Below, in pieces: positions 10,672 through 19,297 of a DNA stretch of 58,090 bases. Source of the stretch: Sphingobium sp. C100 (GTDB taxonomy: Bacteria; Pseudomonadota; Alphaproteobacteria; Sphingomonadales; Sphingomonadaceae); assembly GCF_000508185.1 (NCBI RefSeq), contig NZ_AYOY01000137.1, positions 1-58,090 on the forward strand, in the 5' to 3' direction. The stretch's first letter is position 1. Every line of letters starts with the position of its first letter. A model generated the notes under the pieces. That model made no database searches. It was not told the DNA's origin and saw only the letters and a program-made list of their open reading frames with translations. The translations under genes were made by a program, and so were the position numbers.

Positions 10672-11973
10672 ATGCTGACCGACATCGCCACCCGCGTTCA
10701 TAATCATGGCTGGCGGCTCGACCCGATCGTGCGCAGCCTGCTCGACACGGATTTCTACAAGCTGCTGATGTTGCAGATGATCCGCAACCTGCATCCCGAT
10801 GTCACAGCGACCTTCGCCCTTATCAACCGCACCGCGTCGGTTCGCCTGGCCGACATCATCGACGAGGCGGAGTTGCGCGCGCAGCTCGACCATGCGCGCA
10901 CGCTGCGCTTCACGCCCAAGGAACTGATCTGGCTGGCCGGCAACAGCTTCTATGGCAAGACCCAGATGTTCGCGCCCGACTTCATCGCCTGGCTCGCCCA
11001 ATTCCGCCTGCCCGACTATGAATTGCGCAAGGTGGAAGGGCAATATGAACTGCGGTTCGAAGGGCCATGGACGCATACGACGATGTGGGAGATCCCCGCG
11101 CTCGCCATCGTGAACGAACTGCGCGTGCGCGCCGCGCTCAAGGATCGGGGGCGGTTTGCGCTGGATATTCTCTATGCGCGCGCCAAGGCGAAACTGTGGA
11201 CGAAGGTCGAGCGCCTGCGCATGTTGCCCGACCTGGCGCTGTCCGATTTCGGCACCCGCCGCCGCCATGGCTTCCTGTGGCAACGCTGGTGCGTGGAGGC
11301 GTTGAAAGAGGGGCTTGGCGACCGCTTCATCGGCACGTCCAACATATTGCTGGCGATGGACGCGGATCTGGAGGCGATCGGCACCAATGCCCATGAACTG
11401 CCGATGGTGCTGGCGGCGCTGAGCGACGACGACAAGAGCCTGGCGCAGGCGCCCTATGCCGTGCTGGAGGAATGGCGCAGTCACTATGGCGGCAATCTGC
11501 TGATCGCCCTGCCCGACGCCTTCGGCACGGCCGCCTTCCTGCGAGAGGCGCCGGATTGGGTAGCCGACTGGACCGGCTTTCGCCCCGACAGCCTGCCGCC
11601 GATCCCCGCAGGCGAGCAGATCATCGCCTGGTGGCAGGCAAAGGGCCGCGATCCCCGGACCAAGCGGCTGATCTTTTCCGACGGCATGGATGTCGATGGC
11701 ATAGAGACCGTCTATCGCCATTTCCACGGGCGCGTGCGCATGAGCTTTGGCTGGGGCACCAACCTGACCAATGATTTTCGCGATTGCGCGCCCTTCGACA
11801 CCGATGCGCTCGATCCGATATCCCTGGTGTGCAAGGTGGTGGAGGCCAATGGGCGGCCGGCGGTCAAACTGTCCGACAATCCGGCCAAGGCGACCGGCGA
11901 CCCGGCGGAAATCGCGCGCTATCTGCGCATATTTGGCGCGCAAGGGCGGACGCAAAGCACGGTGACGGTGTGA
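10672..11973 (+). CDS. pncB: Nicotinate phosphoribosyltransferase
   Basis: First step of the Preiss-Handler NAD salvage pathway: nicotinate plus PRPP gives nicotinate mononucleotide with ATP hydrolysis. It is 433 aa, the usual PncB size. Family segments seen are L-D-T-D-F-Y-K near residue 24, [10 protein letters not shown] around 190, G-T-S-N-I and T-N-A-H-E-L-P, whose histidine is the phosphorylated residue. The C-terminal N-L-T-N-D and K-L-S-D-N segments are also typical. It starts 24 nt after the HIT gene and may be co-transcribed with it, although a functional link is not obvious. Confidence 0.96.
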   Translation: MLTDIATRVHNHGWRLDPIVRSLLDTDFYKLLMLQMIRNLHPDVTATFALINRTASVRLADIIDEAELRAQLDHARTLRFTPKELIWLAGNSFYGKTQMFAPDFIAWLAQFRLPDYELRKVEGQYELRFEGPWTHTTMWEIPALAIVNELRVRAALKDRGRFALDILYARAKAKLWTKVERLRMLPDLALSDFGTRRRHGFLWQRWCVEALKEGLGDRFIGTSNILLAMDADLEAIGTNAHELPMVLAALSDDDKSLAQAPYAVLEEWRSHYGGNLLIALPDAFGTAAFLREAPDWVADWTGFRPDSLPPIPAGEQIIAWWQAKGRDPRTKRLIFSDGMDVDGIETVYRHFHGRVRMSFGWGTNLTNDFRDCAPFDTDALDPISLVCKVVEANGRPAVKLSDNPAKATGDPAEIARYLRIFGAQGRTQSTVTV

Positions 11974-12074
11974 TGGCCGCGGGTTGATCCGGCACAAGAG
12001 GAAAATGGTGCGCCCTAGAGGATGAAGATGGGAACGGACCGATCGTCAGTTGCCTGAAGGGCCACTATCCTGCT

Positions 12075-12287
12075 TCAGCGTGCAGGCGTCGCATTGGCGG
12101 CATAGGGTCGCTCCAGGATCGAACGGCTGGCGATCTGGTAGAGCGCCTCATAGGCTATCGCGGCCGCCATTATGCCGATGGCATAGGGGAGGTCCGACCG
12201 GTCGAACAAGATGGCCCGAAGCAGCAGGCCGAAGGCTACCGCCATTGATGACAGCCGCATGAGTGTGGAACGCAAATTGGCGCGCAT
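12075..12287 (-). CDS. Small membrane protein downstream of mntH
   Basis: A 70 aa protein with a basic N-terminus (MRANLRSTLMRL) and one or two hydrophobic segments (roughly residues 13-25 and 33-50). It starts 14 nt after the mntH stop, so it belongs to the ferritin-like/mntH transcript. I recognise no family. The start at 12287 is preferred because the longer reading overlaps mntH without reason. The position suggests a role with the manganese transporter or envelope, but nothing in the sequence proves this. Confidence 0.6.
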   Translation of the reverse strand: MRANLRSTLMRLSSMAVAFGLLLRAILFDRSDLPYAIGIMAAAIAYEALYQIASRSILERPYAANATPAR

Positions 12288-12301
12288 GTCAGTCCTTCCT
12301 T

Positions 12302-13648
12302 TCAAAAGAAGAAGTCGAGCAGAAGCTTGAGGTTGAGGATGATGATGACGGCCGAGATCGACCAGGCCACCCATCCAAGCCATCGCGGATTGACGAACTT
12401 GCCCATCAGCCTGGCATCGCTGGTGAATTTCACCAACGGCACGACGGCAAAGGGTAGTTGCAGGCTCAGCACCACCTGGCTCAGGACCAGGAGCCTGGTC
12501 GTGCCCTCCGATCCATAAAAGACGGCGACGATCACGGCCGGCACGATGGCGAGCATCCGGGTTACGACTCGTCGCGCCCAGGCGGGCACACGCAGATTGA
12601 CGAAGCCTTCCATCACGATCTGCCCGGCCAGGGTCGCGGTGATCGTGCTGTTCTGGCCCGACGCCAGCAGGGCGACGGCGAACAGGGTGCTGGCGATGCC
12701 GGCGCCCAGAACCGGCGCGAGCAGGCGATGCGCGTCCTGGATTTCGGCCACGCCGGTCATGCCCGCCACATGGAAGGAAGAAGCCGCCAGGATCAGGATC
12801 GCGCCATTGACGAACATCGCCAGCGTGAGCGCGACGGTGCTGTCCACCGTGGCGAACAGCACCGCTTCCCGCTTGCCCTTTTCGCTCCGTTCGAAGCTGC
12901 GGGTCTGGACGATCGAGGAATGTAGATAGAGATTATGGGGCATCACGGTCGCGCCGATGATGCCGATCGCGATGTAGAGCATTGCCGGATCGGTGACGAC
13001 GCCGGCGCTGGGAACAAGGCCCGCGCCGATCGCGGCAAGGTCGGGGCGAGACAGGAACAGTTCGATGGCAAAACAGCCGGCGATCACGATCAGCAGTGCG
13101 ACGATAAACGCCTCCAACTGGCGAAAACCGCGCTGTTGCAGGAACAGGATCAGCAGGACGTCGGCGGCGGTCAGGCACACGCCCAGCGCCAGCGGGATGT
13201 CGAACAGCAATTGCAGCGCGATCGCGGTGCCGACCACCTCGGCCAGATCGCAGGCGATGATCGCCAGTTCGCACATGACCCACAACATCGTGCGCACCGG
13301 TGCGCTATATTCCGCGCGGCAGGCCTGCGCGAGGTCCATGCCGGTGACGATGCCCAGTTTCGCCGCAAGCGATTGCAGCACCATCGCCATGATGCTGGAC
13401 AGCAGGATGACCGACAGCAAGGTGTAGCCGAATGCCGACCCACCGGCGAGGTCGGTCGCCCAGTTCCCCGGGTCCATATAGCCGACCGCGACGATGTAGC
13501 CGGGACCGGCAAAGGCGCCCATTTTCTTCCAGACGCTGCCGCCAGCCCGCGGCACCGCGACCGTCCGGTAGGAGCCGGGCAGGCTGGGCCTGATGGCCGG
13601 CATGTCCGTGGACGGCATTGCGATGTCGGCGGGTGGCGGAGGCGTCAT
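12302..13648 (-). CDS. mntH: Nramp-family Mn2+/divalent metal transporter
   Basis: Proton-coupled divalent metal importer of the inner membrane. It is 448 aa with about eleven hydrophobic segments. The two metal-site motifs are intact: D-P-G-N at residues 59-62 (helix 1) and M-P-H-N at 236-239 (helix 6). The TM6 Met favours Mn2+/Fe2+. It lies 33 nt after the ferritin-like gene at 13682-14671 and 14 nt before the small membrane protein, so metal uptake appears co-expressed with two exported ferritin-like proteins. No MntR or Mur box is evident directly in front of it. Confidence 0.95.
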   Translation of the reverse strand: MTPPPPADIAMPSTDMPAIRPSLPGSYRTVAVPRAGGSVWKKMGAFAGPGYIVAVGYMDPGNWATDLAGGSAFGYTLLSVILLSSIMAMVLQSLAAKLGIVTGMDLAQACRAEYSAPVRTMLWVMCELAIIACDLAEVVGTAIALQLLFDIPLALGVCLTAADVLLILFLQQRGFRQLEAFIVALLIVIAGCFAIELFLSRPDLAAIGAGLVPSAGVVTDPAMLYIAIGIIGATVMPHNLYLHSSIVQTRSFERSEKGKREAVLFATVDSTVALTLAMFVNGAILILAASSFHVAGMTGVAEIQDAHRLLAPVLGAGIASTLFAVALLASGQNSTITATLAGQIVMEGFVNLRVPAWARRVVTRMLAIVPAVIVAVFYGSEGTTRLLVLSQVVLSLQLPFAVVPLVKFTSDARLMGKFVNPRWLGWVAWSISAVIIILNLKLLLDFFF

Positions 13649-13681
13649 GTATCATCCCCTCTGGAAGTAGTCGCTAGTTTG

Positions 13682-14671
13682 TCACTGGGCCATGCTGCTG
13701 TTCAGGCTGCCATTGAGGCCATTGGGGAAAAAGCCGCCCTTTTGTGCGGCGAGTTTCGTCAGATAGACGATGTTGAGCACTTCTCCGGTCGACCGGCTGT
13801 AGGCGATGCCATCGGCATCGGTCGGAACGATGTTCGATGCGCCACCGCTCGGGCTGATGCCCTGATCCTTGTCGCTCGCCCCGTCGAGACTGTCGCGCGC
13901 GTCGGATATTTTGTCGGCGGACGTGCGTAACGAGGGCGTGTCCACGCCCTTGCCGTAGAGCACTGTCCGAACCAGGGCGGCATGATAGGCTTCGGCGGCG
14001 AGGATGCCGGCCGCAGCCTCCAGGAACGTCTTGTTGGTGATGAGCGGCGAGGCGCCTTTATAGGCGGTGACCCCGACATCTTCGAAGATGAAGGCGCCCA
14101 GCAGGAAATTCTCGTCGCTGGCATAGGGGTCGAAGCTCTGGCCTGCCGGGATCAGGCCGGCCGCCTGGGCCGCGGCGGAGAAAGCCCCGGTTGCGTCGGA
14201 CCCTATATCGATCGCGGGCTGGGCCACGGCCGTAGTGCCGATCGCGCCCCGCAGAAATTCGACATGGGCGCGCTCGTCGGCGGCAATTTCCCGCGCATAA
14301 CGGGCGATCAAGGGATCGGTGAAGGCCACCTGGCGTCCGCCGGTGACTGCGCCCTGCGTGCCTGCGCCGCCCAATATGCCGCTCGGCAACCCGGAGCCGA
14401 AGGCGGCGAAATAATAGAATTGCGCCTCCAGATATTCGAGGTTCAGGGCAAAGTTCAGGACGTCCCCGTCCGTCACCGTCGGGGCAGGCGTGGGGGTTGG
14501 CGTGGGCGTAGGCGTCGGGGCCGGTGAGTCGTCATCGTCGTCGCAGGCCGACAGCAGGCTCGCGCCAGCCGCCACCACCGCCATCGAACCCGCCGCGCGC
14601 AGAAAACCGCGCCTCTGGTCACGGCGTCGCGCGCGCGCTTCAAAGGCTTCAAGCATCAGATCGTCTTTCAT
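13682..14671 (-). CDS. Exported ferritin-like lipoprotein (desiccation-related type)
   Basis: A 329 aa protein. The N-terminus has a twin-arginine-like signal (R-R-G-F-L-R, residues 20-25), a hydrophobic stretch and a lipobox L-S-A-C with C43, then five Asp and a Pro-Thr repeat (about 51-64). The mature part is a ferritin-like helical bundle with a plausible dinuclear metal site: E79/E82 in N-L-E-Y-L-E, E133 and H136 in D-E-R-A-H, E197 in F-E-D-V, and E227 and H230 in A-E-A-Y-H. It resembles the PCC13-62/Ferritin_2 family, whose function is unclear. It is paralogous to the gene 27 nt upstream and precedes mntH by 33 nt. Confidence 0.86.
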   Translation of the reverse strand: MKDDLMLEAFEARARRRDQRRGFLRAAGSMAVVAAGASLLSACDDDDDSPAPTPTPTPTPTPAPTVTDGDVLNFALNLEYLEAQFYYFAAFGSGLPSGILGGAGTQGAVTGGRQVAFTDPLIARYAREIAADERAHVEFLRGAIGTTAVAQPAIDIGSDATGAFSAAAQAAGLIPAGQSFDPYASDENFLLGAFIFEDVGVTAYKGASPLITNKTFLEAAAGILAAEAYHAALVRTVLYGKGVDTPSLRTSADKISDARDSLDGASDKDQGISPSGGASNIVPTDADGIAYSRSTGEVLNIVYLTKLAAQKGGFFPNGLNGSLNSSMAQ

Positions 14672-14698
14672 GGGAACATCTCCGTCGCAAAGAGGGGC

Positions 14699-15646
14699 TT
14701 AGTTCGCCGCGCTCATGTTGATGGTGCCGTTGACGCCGTTGGGGAAAAATCCGCCCCGCGCCGTCGCCATGTTGGTCAGATAGGCGATGTTGAGCACCTG
14801 TCCGGTCGTTCGACTGTAGGCGAGGCCGTTGGCGTCGAGCGGAACGATGTTCGACGCATCGCCGATATTGGCGATGCCCTGGTCCAGGTCGCTGGAACCG
14901 TCCAGACTGTCGCGCGCGTCGGAAATCGCCTCTGTCGCGTCGATCAGCGCGGGCGTTGCGATGCCCTTGCGATAGAGTGAGGTGCGGACCAGCCCTGCAT
15001 GATAGGCTTCCACCGCCAGGATCCCGGCTGCCGCTTCGAGATAGGTCTTGCTGGTGATGAGCGGCGCTGCGCCCTTGTAGGCGGTGACCCCGACATCTTC
15101 GAAGATGAAGGCGCCCAGCAGGAAATTCTCGTCGCTGGAATAGGGGTCGAAGCTGGCTCCGCCACCGATCAGTCCTGCCGCGCGCGCAGCGGACGAAAAA
15201 GCGCCATTGGGATCGGTGCCGACATCGATGGCCGGCTGGGCGACGGCGGCGGTGCCCAGATTCTTGCGCAGAAAATCGACATGGGCGATTTCATCCTGCG
15301 CGATCTCCTTGGCATATTGAGCCACGACCGGGTCGGTGAAATTGACTTTCCGCCCGCCCGTGGCGGTGCCGGCATTGCCGCTGCCGCTGGTATATTTGGT
15401 GTCGATCGGCGTGCCGAACACCGCATAGGAATAGAAATTCGCCTCCAGATATTCGAGATTGAGGGCGAAGTTCAGAATGTCGCCATCAGATGGCGCGCTC
15501 TGCGCCAGGGCTGACTGGCTGCTCGCCGCAAAGCCCGCGCTGCCAAAGGCTGCCATGGCCCCGAGCGTTCGGAAAAAATCCCGCCTTTCTTCGCGCCGTT
15601 TGGCCCTGCGCTCCAAAGTTTCGATTGCCAGAATATCATCGGTCAT
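14699..15646 (-). CDS. Exported ferritin-like protein (paralogue, soluble)
   Basis: A 315 aa paralogue of the downstream protein. It has a Tat-type signal with R-R-D-F-F-R (residues 21-26), probably cleaved after A-L-A near residue 48, and no lipobox, so it is likely periplasmic and soluble. The ferritin-like bundle keeps the same candidate ligands: E65, E119 and H122, E183, E213 and H216. It lacks the Asp/Pro-Thr linker of its partner. It is the first gene of a unit running into the second ferritin-like gene, mntH and a small membrane gene. A Crp/Fnr-type regulator is divergent, with two palindromes in between (15757-15783). Confidence 0.86.
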   Translation of the reverse strand: MTDDILAIETLERRAKRREERRDFFRTLGAMAAFGSAGFAASSQSALAQSAPSDGDILNFALNLEYLEANFYSYAVFGTPIDTKYTSGSGNAGTATGGRKVNFTDPVVAQYAKEIAQDEIAHVDFLRKNLGTAAVAQPAIDVGTDPNGAFSSAARAAGLIGGGASFDPYSSDENFLLGAFIFEDVGVTAYKGAAPLITSKTYLEAAAGILAVEAYHAGLVRTSLYRKGIATPALIDATEAISDARDSLDGSSDLDQGIANIGDASNIVPLDANGLAYSRTTGQVLNIAYLTNMATARGGFFPNGVNGTINMSAAN

Positions 15647-15756
15647 CCCTTGATCCTCACTGACTGGTGGTCATGATGAGCGGGTGCGCGTCATCGGCGG
15701 GCTAAGGCGGGATCGGGTGACGAAGTTCCGGTTTTTACGCGGAAAAAAGAATCTGC

Positions 15757-15783
15757 GTACGCGAACGTACCCGGATGCATCCG
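15757..15783. promoter_or_regulatory. Two adjacent palindromes between ferritin-like operon and crp-type gene
   Basis: GTACG-CGAA-CGTAC at 15757-15770, and one base later the perfect 12 bp palindrome CGGATGCATCCG at 15772-15783. They lie in the 174 bp divergent promoter region, 38 bp before the ATG of the regulator. Dimeric-regulator binding is plausible, including autoregulation by the Crp/Fnr protein, although neither matches the classical TGTGA or TTGAT half-sites. Confidence 0.4.
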
Positions 15784-15820
15784 CGACGCCGCCGGGTCCG
15801 TATCTGGTGGTTTGATCAGC

Positions 15821-16564
15821 ATGAATTGCGAGGGCGTTTTGGTTGCCGCCATTCAGAAAGATACAGCGAACATCCTCTTGCGATCCTTGTCGCCGCCCGA
15901 CTATGCCAGCGTCAGCCGGCATTTTACGCGGGTGGCATGTGCGCCACGATCGATAATCCAGCCCGCCGGGCAAATGATAGAATTTCTGGACTTCCCGGAG
16001 GACGGCATATTGACCCTCGGCAGCGACGCGGGCGCCCGCGCAGCCTGCCTGACGGCGCTGGTCGGACGCGAGGGCTTCATCGGCTGGTCAGCCCTGATGA
16101 ATGCGCGCCTTTCTCCCTATCATATCCGGGCGGGGCGAGAAGGCGCCAGCGTCCTGCGAATGGAGATAAACCCGATGCTCCAACGCATGGAGGATCGGCC
16201 AAGTCTGCGCGCCAGCCTTTTGCGCTACGTTCATGCCGTGATGATCCAGATGACCGCCACGATCGTGTCGAGCAAGACCGATCCCATCGAACGGCGCCTG
16301 GCCCGCCTGATTCTGATGCATCATGATCGCGCGAGCGGCGACCACATCTGCGCCACGCACCAGGATCTTGCGGACATGCTGGTGGTTCGCCGCGCCAGCA
16401 TTACGGACGCGCTGCATGTGATGGAGGGCGATCAATTGATCGCCAGCACCCGCAATCGGGTCGTCATGCGCAACCGGCCCGGCCTTTGCCTTGTGGCTGG
16501 CGATACTTACGGCGTGGCCGAAGAACATTATGGCCGGTGCGTGGCGTCCCTGTTTGGCTTGTGA
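15821..16564 (+). CDS. Crp/Fnr-family transcriptional regulator
   Basis: A 247 aa protein. An N-terminal cyclic-nucleotide-binding-like beta-barrel (about residues 10-125) is followed by a dimer helix (T-A-T-I-V-S-S-K-T-D-P-I-E-R-R-L-A-R-L) and a C-terminal winged helix with H-Q-D-L-A-D-M-L-V-V-R-R-A-S-I-T-D-A-L. The Fnr-type cysteine cluster is missing, so it is not an oxygen-sensing Fnr; the effector is unknown. I use the ATG at 15821; a TTG three codons earlier is possible. It is divergent from the ferritin-like/mntH unit and convergent with the fasciclin gene. Confidence 0.88.
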   Translation: MNCEGVLVAAIQKDTANILLRSLSPPDYASVSRHFTRVACAPRSIIQPAGQMIEFLDFPEDGILTLGSDAGARAACLTALVGREGFIGWSALMNARLSPYHIRAGREGASVLRMEINPMLQRMEDRPSLRASLLRYVHAVMIQMTATIVSSKTDPIERRLARLILMHHDRASGDHICATHQDLADMLVVRRASITDALHVMEGDQLIASTRNRVVMRNRPGLCLVAGDTYGVAEEHYGRCVASLFGL

Positions 16565-16594
16565 GAAGCGCGCAGGGCGGGCGTGCATAAAGGG

Positions 16595-16631
16595 GGAAGC
16601 CCGCCGATCGACGGGCGATCGACGGGCTTCC
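16595..16631. terminator. Hairpin between convergent regulator and fasciclin genes
   Basis: GGAAGCCCG (16595-16603) pairs with CGGGCTTCC (16623-16631). The loop contains an exact tandem 11 bp repeat, CGATCGACGGG at 16605-16615 and 16616-16626. It lies 31 nt after the regulator stop and 30 nt after the fasciclin stop on the other strand, so it probably works as a shared terminator. No T-run follows. Confidence 0.55.
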
Positions 16632-16660
16632 GCAGTCCGGCGTTTAGATGGCCGATCGGG

Positions 16661-17230
16661 TCAGGGCATCAGAACCGTGTCGACCACATGGATGACGCCA
16701 TTGGACTGCATCACGTTGGCGATCTCGATCTTGGAGGTGCCGCCCTTGGCATCGGTCAGATACCAGGCGCCGTCTTTTTCCCATGCGGTCAGGCTTTCGC
16801 CTTCCACAGTGGTCAGCATCGCCTTGCCGTCGTTCATTTTCGCCTTGGCCGCGATGTCGTCGGCGGTCATCCGACCGGCAACGACATGATAGGTCAATAT
16901 CTTGGTCAGCATCGCCTTGTTCTCAGGCTTCAGCAATGTGTCCACCGTGCCGGCGGGCAGCTTGGCAAAGGCGGAATTGGTCGGGGCAAAGACGGTGAAT
17001 GGCCCCGCGCCCTTGAGCGTATCGACCAGACCGGCGGCTTTGACCGCGGCGACCAGCGTCGTGTGATCCTTTGAGTTGACGGCGTTGTCGATGATGTCCT
17101 TGGTCGGGTACATGGCCGCGCCGCCGACCATCGGATTCTTGCCCATGTCCTTGGCGATGGCCGGAGCCCCGCTGGCGAGAAACAGGGTGCCCACCAATGC
17201 AAGCGAAAGCTTTGTCAGGTTAGTCGTCAT
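16661..17230 (-). CDS. Secreted fasciclin (FAS1) domain protein
   Basis: A 189 aa protein with an N-terminal signal peptide probably cleaved near A-I-A at residue 26, then one FAS1 domain. H1 motif: [18 protein letters not shown]2-like end: [11 protein letters not shown]. The conserved Y-H-V-V-A-G-R lies between. FAS1 proteins are surface or periplasmic, mostly adhesion-related or of unknown role. Upstream on the same strand are an anti-sigma factor and an ECF sigma factor, an arrangement that recalls mycobacterial SigK/RskA and their fasciclin targets MPT70/MPT83. Regulation by that sigma factor is therefore likely. Confidence 0.92.
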   Translation of the reverse strand: MTTNLTKLSLALVGTLFLASGAPAIAKDMGKNPMVGGAAMYPTKDIIDNAVNSKDHTTLVAAVKAAGLVDTLKGAGPFTVFAPTNSAFAKLPAGTVDTLLKPENKAMLTKILTYHVVAGRMTADDIAAKAKMNDGKAMLTTVEGESLTAWEKDGAWYLTDAKGGTSKIEIANVMQSNGVIHVVDTVLMP

Positions 17231-17311
17231 AAAGGCTTCCTTCCTATGTCGCGCGTCCCGTCAGAGCGGGCGTGCAGGTCAGTTACGGAAGGGAGCGGTC
17301 AGCGGATGCAA

Positions 17312-18019
17312 TCACAGCAGGGATATTTTTCCTGCGGCAATCGGCGCCGAACTGGGGGCGTCATGAGGGGCGCCGGACATTGCTTCCATGGTGACCGCCA
17401 AAGTCGCGCCCTCTGTCAGCAAGGGGCGATATGACGGATCGACGACAATGCGACTTTCAGCGCCGTCGGTAATCAGGCCAAGCGACCTGGGTTTGCCATC
17501 GGCGGGAATGATCCACAATTCGGGCGCGAGAGTGTCCGATCCTATCCCGGTGGGCCGCAGGGTCAGGTCACCCGACGCCGGGTCGTACCGCGCCAATATC
17601 ATCGGCCCATCGGAAGCGCCGACCATCTGCGCCACCGCCACTGGCGCAGGAACGGAAAGCGGAACCGGCGCCGAGGGACGAAGGAGCATGACGAACGCCA
17701 GCGACGCGGCGATGGCCCCCGCCCCCAGCGCGCCTGCACGCCAGCGGCGCAATTGCCTTATGACCGGTTCGCGTAGCGATCCCTCGCCAAGACGGGTTTC
17801 GATGCCTGCCCACAGCGCGCCCGGCGGCGCGACCGGGACATAATCGTCGTAGAGCGCCGCGAGGCGATGTTCCCATGCATCGATCATGCCGGGCGCAAAG
17901 TCCGGATCAGCCAGCAGGCTGCGCAGCGCCGCCGCCCGCGCGTCGCCGTCCAGCACGCCAAGCGCCAGTTCGGCGGTGAGCGCATCGCGCTCCTCGGGTG
18001 TCAGGGGCGCGTCAGCCAT
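17312..18019 (-). CDS. Anti-sigma factor, RskA-type
   Basis: A 235 aa protein. The N-terminal ~90 residues form an anti-sigma domain (L-T-A-E-L-A-L-G-V-L-D-G-D, and D-A-W-E-H-R-L). One transmembrane segment follows at about 96-114 (A-G-A-L-G-A-G-A-I-A-A-S-L-A-F). The C-terminal periplasmic part is of the RskA type (L-W-I-I-P-A-D-G-K-P-R-S-L-G). It should hold the ECF sigma factor inactive at the membrane until proteolysis. Its start overlaps the end of the sigma gene by 8 nt, so expression is coupled. The fasciclin gene follows 81 nt later. Confidence 0.9.
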   Translation of the reverse strand: MADAPLTPEERDALTAELALGVLDGDARAAALRSLLADPDFAPGMIDAWEHRLAALYDDYVPVAPPGALWAGIETRLGEGSLREPVIRQLRRWRAGALGAGAIAASLAFVMLLRPSAPVPLSVPAPVAVAQMVGASDGPMILARYDPASGDLTLRPTGIGSDTLAPELWIIPADGKPRSLGLITDGAESRIVVDPSYRPLLTEGATLAVTMEAMSGAPHDAPSSAPIAAGKISLL

Positions 18020-18572
18020 CGCCGATACACGCCTTGAGTTGCTGGAGGCCGCGCCGTATCCAGCTCTTCATCGTTCCGAGCGGCACGGCCAGGCGATCGG
18101 CGAGCTGCGCATAGGTCAGCCCATCCATGAATGCGGTGCGAATGGATGTGCGCTGCCGTTCCTCCAATTGATCCAGGCAGGCAAAGATGCGTGCTTTGTC
18201 CTGGTCGCGCTCGATCATCAGGTCGGCTGCAAGTGTCGTGTCCGGGATTTGCGTCGCGGCGCTTTCGGGCAGCATGTCGGGACGGCGTGACGAGCGGCAC
18301 CAGTCGATCGCGCTGTTGCGGGCGATGGTGCACAGCCAAGTGATCGGGCTGGCGCGCCCGGCATCGAACCGTCCGGCCCGATTCCAGATCTTGATGTAGA
18401 CGTCCTGCAAAACATCCTCCGCAGCATCCCGGTCTGCACAGATACGGAGGCAAATGCCGAATAGTTTCGGTGACGTCATCTCATAGACCTGCCGAAGCGC
18501 CGAATGGTCGCGCTGCGCGACCCGCGCCAGCGCTGCGATCAATCGGTCGCGTTCGGTGTCTACGTCTCCCAC
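18012..18572 (-). CDS. ECF RNA polymerase sigma factor (SigK-like)
   Basis: A 186 aa group 4 sigma factor with only regions 2 and 4. Region 2 includes D-A-A-E-D-V-L-Q-D-V-Y-I-K-I-W and the W-L-C-T-I-A-R-N-S-A-I-D segment. Region 4 includes L-T-Y-A-Q-L-A-D-R-L-A-V-P-L-G-T-M-K-S-W-I-R-R-G. The next gene encodes an RskA-type anti-sigma factor, which points to the ECF19/SigK lineage. Likely targets are the downstream fasciclin gene and itself; the ferritin-like genes are also possible. The start at 18572 is supported by the coherent N-terminus only. Confidence 0.93.
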   Translation of the reverse strand: MGDVDTERDRLIAALARVAQRDHSALRQVYEMTSPKLFGICLRICADRDAAEDVLQDVYIKIWNRAGRFDAGRASPITWLCTIARNSAIDWCRSSRRPDMLPESAATQIPDTTLAADLMIERDQDKARIFACLDQLEERQRTSIRTAFMDGLTYAQLADRLAVPLGTMKSWIRRGLQQLKACIGDG

Positions 18573-18828
18573 TTGGGCAACCTAGCAAGCTTCCTTCTCA
18601 TTTCAATCTTGGAAACCGGGGCATCTGCGCAAAACCCAACGTCATTGAATCGTCTTAATTTCTGGAATATTGGCAATCAAGCTGCCGCTTGAAGACGCCG
18701 GTTTGGTATTCCTCGCTGCTGCAGAGAAGTCCATCGCAGGCGGCGAGGGAGTCAGGCGTCAGTAATCGTCACCTTCAACGCAGGCCGCGACGTCATCGGC
18801 GCTTTTACAAGCGATTCGGGTAAGAGCC
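18573..18828. other. Intergenic region upstream of the sigma factor
   Basis: I see no gene here. It contains the presumed promoter of the sigma/anti-sigma unit (minus strand) and joins a stretch of low coding quality that continues to the tRNA gene at 19159. The only candidate in that continuation is the small reading frame at 18829-19044. Confidence 0.5.
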
Positions 18829-19044
18829 TCAGCCGCTGGGTAGAACGGGGCGCGCAATAGGGCAAAAAGCGGTAAGCCCGACCAGCCATCCCTGCCAGTT
18901 CTTGCCCTTCACCTCAGCCGCTTCGCAGCCGATGAACATAGCGCCGAACAGGACACCCATGGAAATGACGGCGCTAGCGATCCCTGCGCCGGTAGCGCGC
19001 AAAATGTCGATGAACGACGCGAGTATCTCGCCCCCTGTCCGCAT
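18829..19044 (-). CDS. Hypothetical small membrane protein
   Basis: A 71 aa reading frame with a central hydrophobic segment (residues ~15-40, with G-A-G-I-A-S-A-V-I-S-M-G-V-L-F-G-A-M-F-I-G) and a second weaker one near the C-terminus. There is no convincing ribosome site and I recognise no family. The hydrophobic pattern is coherent, but in GC-rich DNA this could be chance. It stands alone between the sigma factor and tRNA-Arg. Confidence 0.35.
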   Translation of the reverse strand: MRTGGEILASFIDILRATGAGIASAVISMGVLFGAMFIGCEAAEVKGKNWQGWLVGLTAFCPIARPVLPSG

Positions 19045-19158
19045 AGAATGATCATATGGCAGCGAGAAATCTGGCGCCTCATGGTGCTTATCCAGCGCTT
19101 ACCCTCGTAAATCGCCGGCGGTATCCGATGCGGAGGCTTCCGTTAATTCATTGAAAAA

Positions 19159-19235
19159 TGGTGCACCCAACTGGATTCGAACCAGTGGCCCCCAGATTAG
19201 GAATCTGATGCTCTATCCTGCTGAGCTATGGGTGC
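19159..19235 (-). tRNA. tRNA-Arg (anticodon CCU)
   Basis: Cloverleaf on the minus strand. The acceptor stem GCACCCA/TGGGTGC is followed by discriminator A and an encoded CCA (19159-19161). The D-arm contains AGCTC..GAGC, and the T-arm contains GGTTCGAATCC. The anticodon loop TTCCTAA sits in a CAGA/TCTG stem, giving anticodon CCT, which reads the Arg codon AGG. A short T-run follows the CCA, consistent with termination. Confidence 0.96.
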
Positions 19236-19297
19236 CCGCCGACGGCTCTATTGCGGGGGGGGCATGTGGTCAATTCTTGGCGCGCATTTCCCGGCGA

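Noticed and set aside
10144..11997. About 600-codon open frame antisense to pncB and the HIT gene
   Set aside because: pncB motifs on the plus strand are decisive; no conserved segment in the antisense product.
14460..14540. Repeat array or CRISPR-like element
   Set aside because: The short GGCGTG/GGTGTG repetition simply encodes the Pro-Thr linker of the ferritin-like lipoprotein.
15650..15740. EcfG-type promoter (GGAAC ... GTT) before the ferritin-like operon
   Set aside because: A GGAAC is present on the minus strand, but no matching -10 element lies at the correct distance.
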